From Beijerinckiaceae bacterium (GTDB taxonomy: Bacteria > Pseudomonadota > Alphaproteobacteria > Rhizobiales > Beijerinckiaceae): a stretch of DNA of 64,000 bases. This document shows positions 35,256 through 44,618 of the stretch, one piece after another (positions within the stretch are counted from its first letter, which is position 1; the number at the start of each line of letters is the position of its first letter). The notes beneath the pieces were generated by a model. The model was not told the origin of the DNA. It did no database searches and saw nothing but the letters and a program-made list of their open reading frames with translations. The stretch lies in the NCBI GenBank assembly GCA_027531565.1, contig JAPZSB010000005.1, forward strand, positions 248,001-312,000, in the 5' to 3' direction. Position numbers and translations under genes: made by a program.

Positions 35256-36233
35256 ATGCTCGCGTTCGTGATCCGGCGCATCATGCAGTCGGCGGCTGTC
35301 ATGCTGGCTGTCGCCCTGATTGCATTCCTGATGTTCCGCTTTGTCGGCGATCCGGTGAACCAGATGGTCGGCGTGGATACGCCGCAGGAAGAGGTGGCGC
35401 GGCTGCGTGAATCCCTCGGCCTGAACGATCCCACCATCGTCCAGTTCGGCCGTTTCATCGGGAATGCGTTGCATTTCGATTTCGGCGTGTCCTACCAGTT
35501 CCGCCAGCCGGTCACGCGGCTGCTGGCGGAGCGGGCGCCCGCCACCCTTGAGCTCGCCTTCACCGCCGCAGCCTTCGCGCTGGTGGTCGGGCTGATCATG
35601 GGGGTCTATTGCGCGCTGCGCCGGGATTCCTGGCTCGCCCAGCTCTTCCAGGCCATCTCGCTGATCGGCGTCAGCCTGCCGACCTTCCTGATCGGCATCC
35701 TGCTGATCTACCTCTTTGCCGTCGTGCTCGGCTGGCTGCCCTCCAACGGGCGCGGGCAGGTGGTGAAGATCGGCGACTGGTGGACCACCGGGTTCCTGAC
35801 GACATCCGGCCTCCGTGCGCTGGTCCTGCCGGCCATCACGCTCGGCCTGTTCCAGATGACGTTGATCATGCGCCTCGTCCGGGCCGAGATGCTGGAAGTC
35901 ATGCGCACGGATTACATCAAGTTCGCCAAGGCCCGGGGCCTGCGCACGCGGTCGATCCATTTCGGCCACGCGCTGAAGAACACGCTGATCCCGGTCATCA
36001 CAATTGCCGGTCTGCAGCTTGGCTCGATCATTGCGTTCGCGATCATCACCGAAACCGTCTTCAACTGGCCCGGCATGGGCCTGCTTTTCCTGAAGGCCGT
36101 GCAGAATGTCGATATCCCGATCATGGCTGCCTATCTGATGCTGATCGGCCTGCTTTTCGTCCTCATCAACCTTCTGGTCGACCTGACCTACGGGCTGGTG
36201 GATCCGCGCCTGCGCATCGCGATGAGGAGCTGA
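35256..36233 (+). CDS. Peptide-type ABC permease (DppB family)
   Basis: A 325-residue permease with six helices. The N-terminus MLAFVIRRIMQSAAVMLAVALIAFLMFRFVGDP and the EAA loop DYIKFAKARGLRTRSIHFGHALKN are characteristic of DppB. TETVFNWPGMGLLFLKAV and LLVDLTYGLVDPRLR close the family pattern. It pairs with the DppC-like subunit that follows. Confidence 0.92.
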   Translation: MLAFVIRRIMQSAAVMLAVALIAFLMFRFVGDPVNQMVGVDTPQEEVARLRESLGLNDPTIVQFGRFIGNALHFDFGVSYQFRQPVTRLLAERAPATLELAFTAAAFALVVGLIMGVYCALRRDSWLAQLFQAISLIGVSLPTFLIGILLIYLFAVVLGWLPSNGRGQVVKIGDWWTTGFLTTSGLRALVLPAITLGLFQMTLIMRLVRAEMLEVMRTDYIKFAKARGLRTRSIHFGHALKNTLIPVITIAGLQLGSIIAFAIITETVFNWPGMGLLFLKAVQNVDIPIMAAYLMLIGLLFVLINLLVDLTYGLVDPRLRIAMRS

Positions 36234-36236
36234 GCC

Positions 36237-37202
36237 ATGCCGACACCCACGCCCGAGGAAGTGAAGGGACTGGTCGGCGGCGGCGCCGGCTCGCCCGTCA
36301 TCCGCAAGATCCTCGATTCCGACATCCTCTACAGCTTCCGCTCGTCGAAACTCACCATGTTGGCGGCGACAATCGTCTTCCTCTGCTTCTTCGGTGCCCT
36401 CTTCGCGCCCTGGATCGCCCCGTTCGATCCGTTCGATCCGGCCAAGGTGTTCCTCTCGGATGCCTCGATCCCGCCGGTCTGGCAGCAGGGCGGGGACCCG
36501 CGCTTCGTGATCGGCACGGATGACCAGGGCCGCGACATGTTCTCCGCCATTCTCTACGGCCTGCGGGTCTCGCTGGCGGTCGGCGGCCTGGGCGTCCTGC
36601 TGGCGGCTGTCATCGGCATCACCCTTGGCCTCGTCGCGGGCTATATGGGCGGCCGGATCGATGCGATCATCATGCGCATCGCCGATGTCCAGCTGACCTT
36701 CCCGGCCATCCTCATCGCGCTGCTCATCGACGGCGTCGCGCAGGGCCTGTTCCGCGGCCTCCCGCGCGAACAATCAGCCATTCCGGTGCTGGTCATCTCG
36801 ATCGGCCTGTCCTTCTGGGTGCAATATGCCCGCACCATCCGGGGCTCGACTCTGGTCGAGAAGAACAAGGATTATGTCCATGCCGCCCGTCTGGTCGGCC
36901 TGCCGGCGCCCATCATCATGCTGCGGCATGTCCTGCCGAACGTGATCGGGCCGGTTCTTGTCATCCTGACCATCAATCTCGGCCTGGCCGTCATCACCGA
37001 GGCGACCCTGTCCTTCCTCGGCGTCGGCCTGCCGCCGACCCAGCCGTCGCTCGGCACGCTGATCTCGATCGGGAACAAATACCTGTTTTCCGGTGACTGG
37101 TGGATCGTTGCCTTCCCGGGCGCCACGCTGGCCATCCTCGTGCTGGCCGTGAACCTGCTGGGTGACTGGCTGCGCGATGCGCTCAACCCGCGGCTGAGGT
37201 GA
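36237..37202 (+). CDS. Peptide-type ABC permease (DppC family)
   Basis: A 321-residue permease with a longer N-terminal cytoplasmic tail. FVIGTDDQGRDMFSAILYGLRVSL is the DppC signature (GTDxxGRD). The EAA loop is DYVHAARLVGLPAPIIMLRHVLPN, and VITEATLSFLGVGLPPTQPSLGTLI is also diagnostic. The start lies 3 bases after the dppB stop. Confidence 0.92.
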   Translation: MPTPTPEEVKGLVGGGAGSPVIRKILDSDILYSFRSSKLTMLAATIVFLCFFGALFAPWIAPFDPFDPAKVFLSDASIPPVWQQGGDPRFVIGTDDQGRDMFSAILYGLRVSLAVGGLGVLLAAVIGITLGLVAGYMGGRIDAIIMRIADVQLTFPAILIALLIDGVAQGLFRGLPREQSAIPVLVISIGLSFWVQYARTIRGSTLVEKNKDYVHAARLVGLPAPIIMLRHVLPNVIGPVLVILTINLGLAVITEATLSFLGVGLPPTQPSLGTLISIGNKYLFSGDWWIVAFPGATLAILVLAVNLLGDWLRDALNPRLR

Positions 37203-37205
37203 GAC

Positions 37206-38225
37206 ATGACCGAACCTGTCATCTCTGTCCGCGATCTCCGTGTCGAATTCGTCACCCGCAAGGGAATCCTGAAGGCGATCGACGGCGTATCCTTCGACAT
37301 CATGCCCGGCGAGGTTCTGGGCGTGGTCGGTGAATCCGGCGCCGGCAAATCCGTTACCGGCTCGGCCATTATCGGCCTGATCGAGCCGCCCGGCCGCATT
37401 GCCGGCGGCGAGATCCGGCTGCATGGCCAGCGGATCGACAATCTCGACCCCGAGGCGATGCGGCGCATCCGGGGCCGCAAGATCGCGATGATCTTCCAGG
37501 ATCCGCTGACCTCGCTCAATCCGCTTTACCGGGTCGGCGAGCAACTGGTCGAGACCATCCTCACCCATACCGATCTCAGCCCCCCGGCGGCCCGTGCGCG
37601 CGCCATCGACCTGCTCAATGAAGTCGGCATTCCCGCGCCGGAGCGTCGGATCGACGGCTATCCGCATGAATTCTCCGGCGGCATGCGCCAGCGTGTCGTG
37701 ATCGCGCTTGCCCTCTGCGCCGAGCCGGATTTCATCGTCGCGGACGAACCGACCACTGCGCTCGATGTCTCGGTGCAGGCGCAGATCATCGCCCTGATCC
37801 GCAAGCTCTGCCGCGAGCGCGGCACTGCCGTCATGCTGGTGACGCACGACATGGGCGTGATCGCCGAGACGGCAGATCGCGTGGCGGTGATGTATGCCGG
37901 CCGTGTCGCCGAGATCGGCCCCGTGCGCGATGTGGTCAAGCATCCGCTCCACCCCTATGCCAAGGGGCTGATGGGCGCCATCCCCACGCTCGAGGCCGAG
38001 GCCGAACGGCTGGTCCAGATTCCCGGCTCGATGCCGCGCCTGTCGAACATTCCGCAGGGTTGTGCCTTCAATCCGCGTTGCGATCGCGTGTTCGAGCGAT
38101 GCCGCGTCGAACGGCCCGATCCGGATACGCCGCGTTTCGGGCTGGAAGGGGAGGCGCCCCTCATGCCCGGCCATCGCGTGGCCTGCCATCTCTACACCCG
38201 GAACCCTGTCGAGAACGCCTCATGA
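37206..38225 (+). CDS. Peptide-type ABC ATPase (DppD family)
   Basis: A 339-residue ATPase: Walker A GESGAGKS, signature FSGGMRQRVVIALAL, Walker [14 protein letters not shown]-loop VTHD. GCAFNPRCDRVFERCRVERP is the C-terminal cysteine motif of oligopeptide ATPases, which may bind an iron-sulfur cluster. It has a four-base overlap with its partner gene. Confidence 0.92.
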   Translation: MTEPVISVRDLRVEFVTRKGILKAIDGVSFDIMPGEVLGVVGESGAGKSVTGSAIIGLIEPPGRIAGGEIRLHGQRIDNLDPEAMRRIRGRKIAMIFQDPLTSLNPLYRVGEQLVETILTHTDLSPPAARARAIDLLNEVGIPAPERRIDGYPHEFSGGMRQRVVIALALCAEPDFIVADEPTTALDVSVQAQIIALIRKLCRERGTAVMLVTHDMGVIAETADRVAVMYAGRVAEIGPVRDVVKHPLHPYAKGLMGAIPTLEAEAERLVQIPGSMPRLSNIPQGCAFNPRCDRVFERCRVERPDPDTPRFGLEGEAPLMPGHRVACHLYTRNPVENAS

Positions 38226-39223
38226 TGGCGCAAGCGAAACCCAGCGAAACCTTTGTTGATGTCCGCGATCTGAAGCGCGTCTTCGACGTCTCCCGGCCCT
38301 GGCTCAACCGGGTGATCGAGCGCCAGCCCAAGGCTTTCCTCAAGGCGGTCGATGGCCTTTCCTTCGAGATCCGGCGCGGCGAGACCTTCGCGCTGGTCGG
38401 CGAATCCGGCTCCGGCAAGTCCACTGTTGCGCGGATGGCGGTCGGCCTCCTGCCGGTCAGCGGAGGCACCGTGACGATCGACGGCGTCTCGATGACGGAT
38501 GTGAAGGACAGCCAGACGCGGCAGCAACTGCGCAAGCGGATCCAGATGATCTTCCAGGATCCCTATGCCAGCCTCAATCCGCGCTGGCGCGTCGAACGGA
38601 TCATTGCCGAGCCGATCCATGCCTTCGGGCTCCTCAAGGGCGCGCAGGTCACGGAACGGGTGGGTGACTTGCTGACCCTGGTCGGCCTCCATCCCGATGA
38701 CGGGCGCAAATTCCCGCATGAATTCTCGGGCGGCCAGCGCCAGCGGATCGCCATTGCCCGCGCGCTTGCCTCCAGCGCCGAATTCATCGTGTGCGACGAG
38801 CCGACCTCCGCGCTCGATGTTTCCGTGCAGGCGCAGATCCTCAACCTCATGCGCGATCTCCAGAAGGAGTTCGGCCTGACTTACCTCTTCATCTCGCACA
38901 ATCTCGCGGTGGTCCGGCACATGGCGGACCGGATCGGTGTGATGTATCTCGGGCGGCTGGTGGAGATCAGCGAAGGAAAGCGGCTTTTCTCGGCGCCGCG
39001 CCATCCCTATACGCGGATGCTGCTGGATGCCGTGCCGGATCTCGGCATGACAGGCCGCCAGCGACAGATGGTGGCTGGCGAGATCCCCAATCCGATCAAT
39101 CCGCCTTCGGGCTGCACGTTCCATCCGCGTTGCCCGCTCGCCAACGAGCGCTGCAAGCGGGAGGCACCGGCCATGATCGATGGTGTCGCCTGCCATGCCG
39201 TGCAGGAGGGCAGGGTGGTCTGA
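38222..39223 (+). CDS. Peptide-type ABC ATPase (DppF family)
   Basis: A 333-residue ATPase: Walker [10 protein letters not shown], signature FSGGQRQRIAIARAL, Walker B FIVCDEPTSALD, and the C-terminal SGCTFHPRCPLANERCKRE cysteine motif. The DppF-type insert VFDVSRPWLNRVIERQPKAFLKAVDGLSF lies at the N-terminus. The ATG at 38222 overlaps the dppD stop; the track's earlier start is out of frame with the known N-terminus. Last gene of the importer. Confidence 0.92.
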   Translation: MMAQAKPSETFVDVRDLKRVFDVSRPWLNRVIERQPKAFLKAVDGLSFEIRRGETFALVGESGSGKSTVARMAVGLLPVSGGTVTIDGVSMTDVKDSQTRQQLRKRIQMIFQDPYASLNPRWRVERIIAEPIHAFGLLKGAQVTERVGDLLTLVGLHPDDGRKFPHEFSGGQRQRIAIARALASSAEFIVCDEPTSALDVSVQAQILNLMRDLQKEFGLTYLFISHNLAVVRHMADRIGVMYLGRLVEISEGKRLFSAPRHPYTRMLLDAVPDLGMTGRQRQMVAGEIPNPINPPSGCTFHPRCPLANERCKREAPAMIDGVACHAVQEGRVV

Positions 39224-39242
39224 AGGGCAGGGTTCGCTGACC

Positions 39243-39280
39243 GGCTCAATTTCCTGACCGCCTGGTCAGCCAATTGAGCC
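39243..39280. terminator. Large symmetric hairpin between convergent genes
   Basis: Outer arms GGCTCAATT/AATTGAGCC and inner arms CTGACC/GGTCAG are nested around a 4-base loop, with two mismatched bases on each side between them. GACCG-GG-CGGTC follows at once. It lies between dppF and the convergent M20 gene and could fold in either transcript, as a bidirectional terminator. There is no T tract, and the inner TGACC-N4-GGTCA also resembles a TetR-type site. Confidence 0.5.
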
Positions 39281-39309
39281 GACCGGGCGGTCAAGGAATA
39301 CTGCGGCGC

Positions 39310-40476
39310 TCAGGCCGCCGTCCGCGCCTTGGCGAGTTCGGTCCAGAACTGCATCCCGTAGGGCAGGACATCGTCGTTGAAGTCATAGGCGGGGTGATGC
39401 AGCCCCGCGCTGTTGCCATTCCCGATGAAGACATAAGCGCCCGGCCGCTCGAGCAGCATGAAGGAGAAATCCTCGCCGCCCATCATCGGCGCGACCTGCT
39501 CATCGAGGAAATCGGCGCCAAGTGCCTTGCGCGCCACCTCGGCCGCAAACCGCGTCTCTTCCGGATGGTTGATCGTGGCAGGGTATCCACGCTCGTAATC
39601 CACCGATGCCTCGGCGCCGAAGGTGCGGCACACCCCCGCGACGATATCCCGCAGCCGCTGCTCGGCGAGATCGCGCATGCCCGGCTCGAGCGTCCGGACC
39701 GTGCCGGTGAGCTGGGCCCGCTGCGGAATGATGTTGAAGGCGCTGCCCGCATGGAACATCGTCGCCGAGACAACGACCGATTTCAGCGGATCGGCATTGC
39801 GCGAGGCAATGCTCTGCAATGCTGTCACGATATGCGCGCCGACAAGCACCGGATCGACGCCGAGATGCGGCGCGGCAGCATGGGCACCACGCCCCTCGAT
39901 ATCGATGATGAACCGGTCCGCCGCCGCCATGATCGGGCCCGGCCGGAGCGCGATCTGGCCCGGCGGCATGCCCGGCATGTTGTGCATGCCGTAGACTTCC
40001 TGGATTTTCCACCGGGTCATCAGGCCATCCTCGACCATCGCCTTGCCGCCGGCCCCGCCTTCCTCGGCGGGCTGGAAGATCACGATGACGGTGCCGTCGA
40101 ATTCGCGCGTGGCGGCGAGATGCTTGGCCGCGCCGAGCAGCATGGAAGTATGCCCGTCATGCCCGCAGGCATGCATCTTGCCGGGAACCGTGGAGCGATG
40201 GGGGAGGTTGGTTTCCTCCTCGATCGGCAGCGCATCCATATCGGCCCGAAGGCCGACGACCCGGCCCGGCTTGCCCTTTCGGCCATGGATCACGCCGACA
40301 ACGCCGGTCTGGCCGATCCCCTCGACAACCTCGTCGCAGCCGAAGGCGCGCAGCTTCTCGGCCACGATCGCGGCCGTCCGGTGCACATCGTAGAGGATTT
40401 CCGGATGGGCGTGGAAATCACGGCGCCATTCGGAAACCTCGCTCTTCAGGGCGAGAATACGGGGATCGATGCTCAT
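39310..40476 (-). CDS. M20-family amidohydrolase (HipO/N-acyl-amino acid hydrolase type)
   Basis: A 388-residue metallohydrolase. The di-zinc motifs are RADMDALPI, KMHACGHDGHTSMLLGAAKHL, FQPAEEGGAGGKAM, MHNMPG and HHPAYDFND. The M20D subfamily removes acyl groups from amino acids (hippurate, N-acetyl-amino acids) or splits short peptides. No signal peptide, so it acts in the cytoplasm. Its proximity to the peptide-type importer suggests it processes the imported compound. Confidence 0.9.
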   Translation of the reverse strand: MSIDPRILALKSEVSEWRRDFHAHPEILYDVHRTAAIVAEKLRAFGCDEVVEGIGQTGVVGVIHGRKGKPGRVVGLRADMDALPIEEETNLPHRSTVPGKMHACGHDGHTSMLLGAAKHLAATREFDGTVIVIFQPAEEGGAGGKAMVEDGLMTRWKIQEVYGMHNMPGMPPGQIALRPGPIMAAADRFIIDIEGRGAHAAAPHLGVDPVLVGAHIVTALQSIASRNADPLKSVVVSATMFHAGSAFNIIPQRAQLTGTVRTLEPGMRDLAEQRLRDIVAGVCRTFGAEASVDYERGYPATINHPEETRFAAEVARKALGADFLDEQVAPMMGGEDFSFMLLERPGAYVFIGNGNSAGLHHPAYDFNDDVLPYGMQFWTELAKARTAA

Positions 40477-40672
40477 CAGGTCATTCCCGGAAAGACAATG
40501 TTGGTGTCACCTTAGCGCCCGGAACCGTTCCGCCAAGCCTTGAATTGCCACAGCACCGGCTTTCCTGGGGTCGGAACGCATTTCCCGATTGCGACCCATC
40601 GCGCCTTGGTTGAAAACAGGGGCAACCGGGCGGCCTGAACGCGCCGCCGCTCCACATTCAAAGGATATTCCC

Positions 40673-41830
40673 TTGGCAAGTCCCGATGATTCCTGGACCG
40701 CCCGCAGCCTCGCTGTGCAGGCGATGGGCAAGATCGATGAACCGACCCGCGGGGTCGTTCCGCCGATCCATGTCACCACCACCTTCATCCGGGATCCGGA
40801 CAACCAGTACCGCACGGGCAACATCTATGGCCGGCCCGACAACGAGACCGTGCGCGAGGCTGAATCCGTCATCGCGATGCTGGAGGATGCGCGTTCGGCC
40901 ATGGTGTTCGGCTCGGGCATGTCGGCCGCGGTGGCGGTTTTCCTCGCGCTGAAGCCGGGTGACCATATCGTCGCGCCGAAGGTGATGTATTGGGCGCTCC
41001 GGAACTGGCTGATGAAGGACGCCGCCGAATGGGGGCTCGTGACCGACTTCGTCGACACCTCCGACCTCGCTGCCGTCGAGGCCGCGGTCCAGCCGGGCAG
41101 GACGCGCCTGATCTGGCTCGAAACCCCGGCCAACCCGCTCTGGACCATCACCGATATCGCCGGCATTGCCGAGATCGCCCGCCGGCATGGCGCGCGCGTG
41201 GCGGTTGACTCCACCGGCGCGACGCCGATCCTGACCCGGCCACTCGATTTCGGCGCCGATATCGTGATGCATTCGGCCACGAAATATCTCAACGGCCATT
41301 CGGACGTGCTGGCGGGCGCGCTGGCGACGCGGGCCGAAGATGAGTTCTGGGCCCGCATCCGGCGCGTCCGGGCGATCCAGGGCCTGATCCTCGGGCCGTT
41401 CGAGGCGTTCCTTCTCATCCGGGGCATGCGGACGCTCGGCCTCCGGGTGAAGGCAGCCTGCGAGAATGCCATGGCTTTGGCCACGCGTTTCGCCAACCAT
41501 GCCGATGTGCATGACGTGCTCTATCCGGGCCTGCCCAGCCATCCCGGCCACGCACTGGCAGCGCGGCAGATGACGGGCGGCTTCGGCGGCATGCTCTCGA
41601 TCCGCCTTCGCGGCGGCGAGGCGCAGGCCATCGGCGCGGCAGGCAGGGTGCGGCTCTGGAAGCGGGCGACCTCGCTCGGCGGTGTCGAGAGCCTGATCGA
41701 GCACCGCGCCTCGATCGAGGGCGAGGGCACGCCTTGCCCGACAGACCTGCTGCGTCTCTCGACGGGGATCGAGGATGTCGAGGACCTTTTCGCCGATCTC
41801 GACGCGGCGATCCGCGCCGCGCGCGGCTGA
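40673..41830 (+). CDS. Cys/Met-metabolism PLP enzyme (cystathionine gamma-synthase/lyase family)
   Basis: A 385-residue fold-type I PLP enzyme. YGRPDNETVREAESVIAMLEDA, AMVFGSGMSAAVAVFLAL, ETPANPLWTITDIAGIAEIA and the PLP lysine in HSATKYLNGHSDVLAGAL are family motifs. The start is probably the TTG at 40673, which has AAAGGA eight bases upstream; the track's start at 40589 is also TTG but lacks that site. Reactions in this family include cystathionine beta/gamma cleavage and synthesis. It is divergent from the M20 gene across a 196-base gap that holds only the small palindrome CGGAAC-C-GTTCCG at 40520-40532. Confidence 0.85.
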   Translation: MASPDDSWTARSLAVQAMGKIDEPTRGVVPPIHVTTTFIRDPDNQYRTGNIYGRPDNETVREAESVIAMLEDARSAMVFGSGMSAAVAVFLALKPGDHIVAPKVMYWALRNWLMKDAAEWGLVTDFVDTSDLAAVEAAVQPGRTRLIWLETPANPLWTITDIAGIAEIARRHGARVAVDSTGATPILTRPLDFGADIVMHSATKYLNGHSDVLAGALATRAEDEFWARIRRVRAIQGLILGPFEAFLLIRGMRTLGLRVKAACENAMALATRFANHADVHDVLYPGLPSHPGHALAARQMTGGFGGMLSIRLRGGEAQAIGAAGRVRLWKRATSLGGVESLIEHRASIEGEGTPCPTDLLRLSTGIEDVEDLFADLDAAIRAARG

Positions 41831-41832
41831 TC

Positions 41833-42690
41833 TCAGACCGGTGTCGTGCGCTGGCCCACAAGGGCCAGCCGCAGCCGGGACGAGACGAAGTCGATCAGCG
41901 CCACGGTCGCCAGCACCATCAGGATGATGAAGGCCACGCGATCCCATTCGAAGGTGCGGATCATCTCGGCGAGGTGGAGGCCGATCCCGCCGGCGCCGAC
42001 AATCCCGATGATCGTGGCCGAGCGGGTGTTGGATTCGAAATAGTACAGTGTCTGGCTGATGAGGACCGGCAGAACGGCCGGAATGATGCCGAAGCGCACC
42101 GCATGCAGGCTGGAGCCGCCGGTCGAGATCACGCCTTCGGAGGGCTTCCGGTCGACGGATTCAATGGCCTCCGAGTAGAGCTTCGAGAACGAGCCGATAT
42201 CGCTGGTCATGATGGCGAGCACGCCGGCGAAGGGGCCGAGCCCGACCACATTGATCCAGATGAGCGCCCAGATCAGCGTGTCGACGCCGCGGATCGAATC
42301 CGAGAAGCGGCGCGTCATGAACTGGACAACCCGATTGGTCATCACGTTCCGCGCCGCGAGGAAGCCGATCGGGAAGGAGAGGATGGCCGCCAGCAATGTG
42401 CCGAGGAAGGCGATCGCCACCGTTTCCGCCAGCGCCTTGCTGAAGGTCGCGAGTTGCGCACCGGGGGAGGGCGGGATCATCAGCCCGAGAAAGGTGCCGA
42501 GCTGCACCAGCCCGCTGCCCAGCCGGGCGAACGAGAATTCCAGCCTCGACAGCGAAAGAACGGTCAGCGCCACCAGCAGGGCAACAAGAGCCCACCCGAT
42601 GATCTGCGCCCGGCGCGAGCCGGCCATGATCGCGGGGTGGCGCGCCGAGACGGCGGCACGGTCGGGGAAGAGGTCACGCGGGGGGATCAT
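41833..42690 (-). CDS. phnE: Phosphonate-type ABC permease (PhnE), second copy
   Basis: A 285-residue permease. VMTNRVVQFMTRRFSDSIRGVDTLIWALIWINVVGLGPFAGVLAIMTSDIGSFSKLYSEAIE and VGAGGIGLHLAEMI are PhnE motifs. The true start is the ATG at 42690, which overlaps the stop of the other phnE gene; the track's merged 494-residue ORF reads that neighbour out of frame. Its stop is two bases from the convergent PLP enzyme gene. Confidence 0.9.
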   Translation of the reverse strand: MIPPRDLFPDRAAVSARHPAIMAGSRRAQIIGWALVALLVALTVLSLSRLEFSFARLGSGLVQLGTFLGLMIPPSPGAQLATFSKALAETVAIAFLGTLLAAILSFPIGFLAARNVMTNRVVQFMTRRFSDSIRGVDTLIWALIWINVVGLGPFAGVLAIMTSDIGSFSKLYSEAIESVDRKPSEGVISTGGSSLHAVRFGIIPAVLPVLISQTLYYFESNTRSATIIGIVGAGGIGLHLAEMIRTFEWDRVAFIILMVLATVALIDFVSSRLRLALVGQRTTPV

Positions 42691-43571
42691 CGGCCCTGCT
42701 CCATGGTGATGAGACGGTGGCGCAGGCGCTCGGTCGCGATATCGATCACCATCACCGTGGCGATGATCATCAGCAGGATGGCCGAGACATCGGAATAATA
42801 GAATTTCCGGATCGCCTCGATCAGGTCCTGGCCGATGCCGCCGGCCCCGACAAAGCCCATGACGGAGGCGCCGCGCACGTTGATCTCGAAACGGAGCAGC
42901 GCATAGCTCGCGAAATTCGGCAGGACCTGCGGCAGCACGCCATAGCGGATCGACTGCCAGCGCGTGCCGCCACTGGCGACGATGCCCTCGACAGGCTTCA
43001 TGTCGATATTCTCGACCACCTCGGCGAAGAGCTTCCCGAGCGCGCCGATCGTGTGGATCATGATCGCCAGCACGCCCGGCACCGGGCCGAGGCCGAAGGC
43101 AACAACGAAGATCAGGGCGAAGACGATTTCCGGAACCGTCCGGCAGAATTCGAGATAGCGCCGCGCCGCAAAGCGGATGCCGGCCTGCGGCGTCAGGTTG
43201 ATGGCAGCCGAAAAGCAGATCAGGAACGCGAAGATCGCCCCGAACAGGGTGCCGAGATAGGCGATGAGCAGCGTATCGATGAGCTGCTTGCCCCATTTCC
43301 AGAAACCCCAGAACCATTCACCGATATCGGTGAAGACCAGCGCGCCGGTGTCGAGATAGAAGATCCGGCCGAAATAGCTGGTGAATTTCCCGATATTCTC
43401 GAACAGCACGCCCGGCCGGACTTCGGCGACGAAGCCGGACAGCAGGACGGCCAGCATCAGGATGACGAAACCCACCAGCGCCATGCGGCGTCGCTGCGCA
43501 AGCTCGCGGCGGTAGCCGGCCGAGAGCAGCTCGATCTGATGGTCGGGGAGGCGGATGGTGGCGTGGCTCAT
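42687..43571 (-). CDS. phnE: Phosphonate-type ABC permease (PhnE), first copy
   Basis: A 294-residue permease with a cytoplasmic N-terminal tail. RRYLEFCRTVPEIVFALIFVVAFGLGPVPGVLAIMIHTIGALGKLFAEVVENID is the diagnostic PhnE loop, and VGAGGIGQDLIEAI recurs near the C-terminus. The two PhnE proteins probably form a heterodimeric channel, as is common in alphaproteobacteria. ATG 43571 was chosen over the track's longer N-terminus. Confidence 0.9.
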   Translation of the reverse strand: MSHATIRLPDHQIELLSAGYRRELAQRRRMALVGFVILMLAVLLSGFVAEVRPGVLFENIGKFTSYFGRIFYLDTGALVFTDIGEWFWGFWKWGKQLIDTLLIAYLGTLFGAIFAFLICFSAAINLTPQAGIRFAARRYLEFCRTVPEIVFALIFVVAFGLGPVPGVLAIMIHTIGALGKLFAEVVENIDMKPVEGIVASGGTRWQSIRYGVLPQVLPNFASYALLRFEINVRGASVMGFVGAGGIGQDLIEAIRKFYYSDVSAILLMIIATVMVIDIATERLRHRLITMEQGR

Positions 43572-43674
43572 GGCTGGGTCTCGCTCGGGGCCGGGAGAGC
43601 GGAACGAGGGGCCCGTCAATGGAACTGCCACGCCGCGAGGGGCGTGGCAGCGTCAGGCGGGCACGAGAAAGGGC

Positions 43675-44586
43675 TTACGAGCCCTTCTTGCGGAGGTTGT
43701 CGACGAACTTCTGCAGCTCGATCGTCACCTGGTAGTCGGCATGCTTGGCCGGCGCGAAACCCGGTGACTTGCCATCCGAGAGCTTCTTGAACGCATCCGG
43801 CGCCTTGGTCGGGGCGTCGAAGAACGCCTTGGCGATCGCCGCCTTCAGATCGGCCGGCATCGAGGTCAGCACGGCATAGGGCGAGCCGGGGATCTTGTCC
43901 GAACGGAACACGATCTTGAAATCGTCCTTCTTCACCATGCCCTTGTTGGCCATGCGCGCGAAGTTCGAATCCTCGTCCGAGTTCCACCAGTTGAAGGCGA
44001 GATCGCAGGTGCCCTGCTGGACGGCGAGAACCGCGTTCTCGTGGCTGCCGGCATTGGTGACCTTGGCGAAATAGCTCGCCGGATCGATGCCCATCTTGTT
44101 CATCGCGAAGAGCGGGACGTTGTTGCCCGAGGTCGAGTTCGGATCGACGAGGCACAGGTTCTTGCCCTTGAAATCCTCGAGCTTGGTGCCCGGCGCCGAG
44201 GCCTTGGCCCAGGCCACCGAATAATAGCCGGTCGAACCATCAAAGGCACGCATGGTGGCGAAGGCTTCGACGCCGCCATTCGAGACGGTATGGGCCCGGA
44301 CGTAGGAGGAGGGGCCGTAATCGCCGATATGGATCGTGCCGCCGCGCTGGCCCTCGATCACTGCCGCGTAATCCGCCGCGATACGCAGCTTCACCGGAAC
44401 GCCGAGTTCCTTGGACAGGTATTCCATGAAGGGGCCGAAGCGCTCGGTCACGCCCGAGGCATTCTCGGCCGGAACGGTCGCGTAGACGAGTTCGGGATAC
44501 TTGGCCTTCCAGTCCTGCGCGAAAGCGCCGGTGGTCATCACGGTGCCGGCCACGAGGGCGAGCGCAAGGCGACGGGTCAACGTCAT
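43675..44586 (-). CDS. phnD: Phosphonate-type substrate-binding protein (PhnD)
   Basis: A 303-residue secreted protein with signal MTLTRRLALALVAGTVMTTGAFAQ. VYATVPAENASGVTERFGPFMEYLSKELGVPVKLRIAADYAAVIEGQ and IHIGDYGPSSYVRAH are typical of PhnD, as is the phosphonate-binding loop DPNSTSGNN. The ligand may be phosphonate, phosphonate ester or phosphite; no C-P lyase, phosphonatase or phosphite dehydrogenase is in view. AGGAGA precedes the ATG at 44586. Confidence 0.9.
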   Translation of the reverse strand: MTLTRRLALALVAGTVMTTGAFAQDWKAKYPELVYATVPAENASGVTERFGPFMEYLSKELGVPVKLRIAADYAAVIEGQRGGTIHIGDYGPSSYVRAHTVSNGGVEAFATMRAFDGSTGYYSVAWAKASAPGTKLEDFKGKNLCLVDPNSTSGNNVPLFAMNKMGIDPASYFAKVTNAGSHENAVLAVQQGTCDLAFNWWNSDEDSNFARMANKGMVKKDDFKIVFRSDKIPGSPYAVLTSMPADLKAAIAKAFFDAPTKAPDAFKKLSDGKSPGFAPAKHADYQVTIELQKFVDNLRKKGS

Positions 44587-44618
44587 GGGTGGTCTCCTGT
44601 TGGATCGGGGGGAGTCAG

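Noticed and set aside
35178-38189. Two long minus-strand ORFs opposite the Dpp genes
   Set aside because: Both are His/Asp/Arg/Gln-rich shadows of the dppBCD frames.
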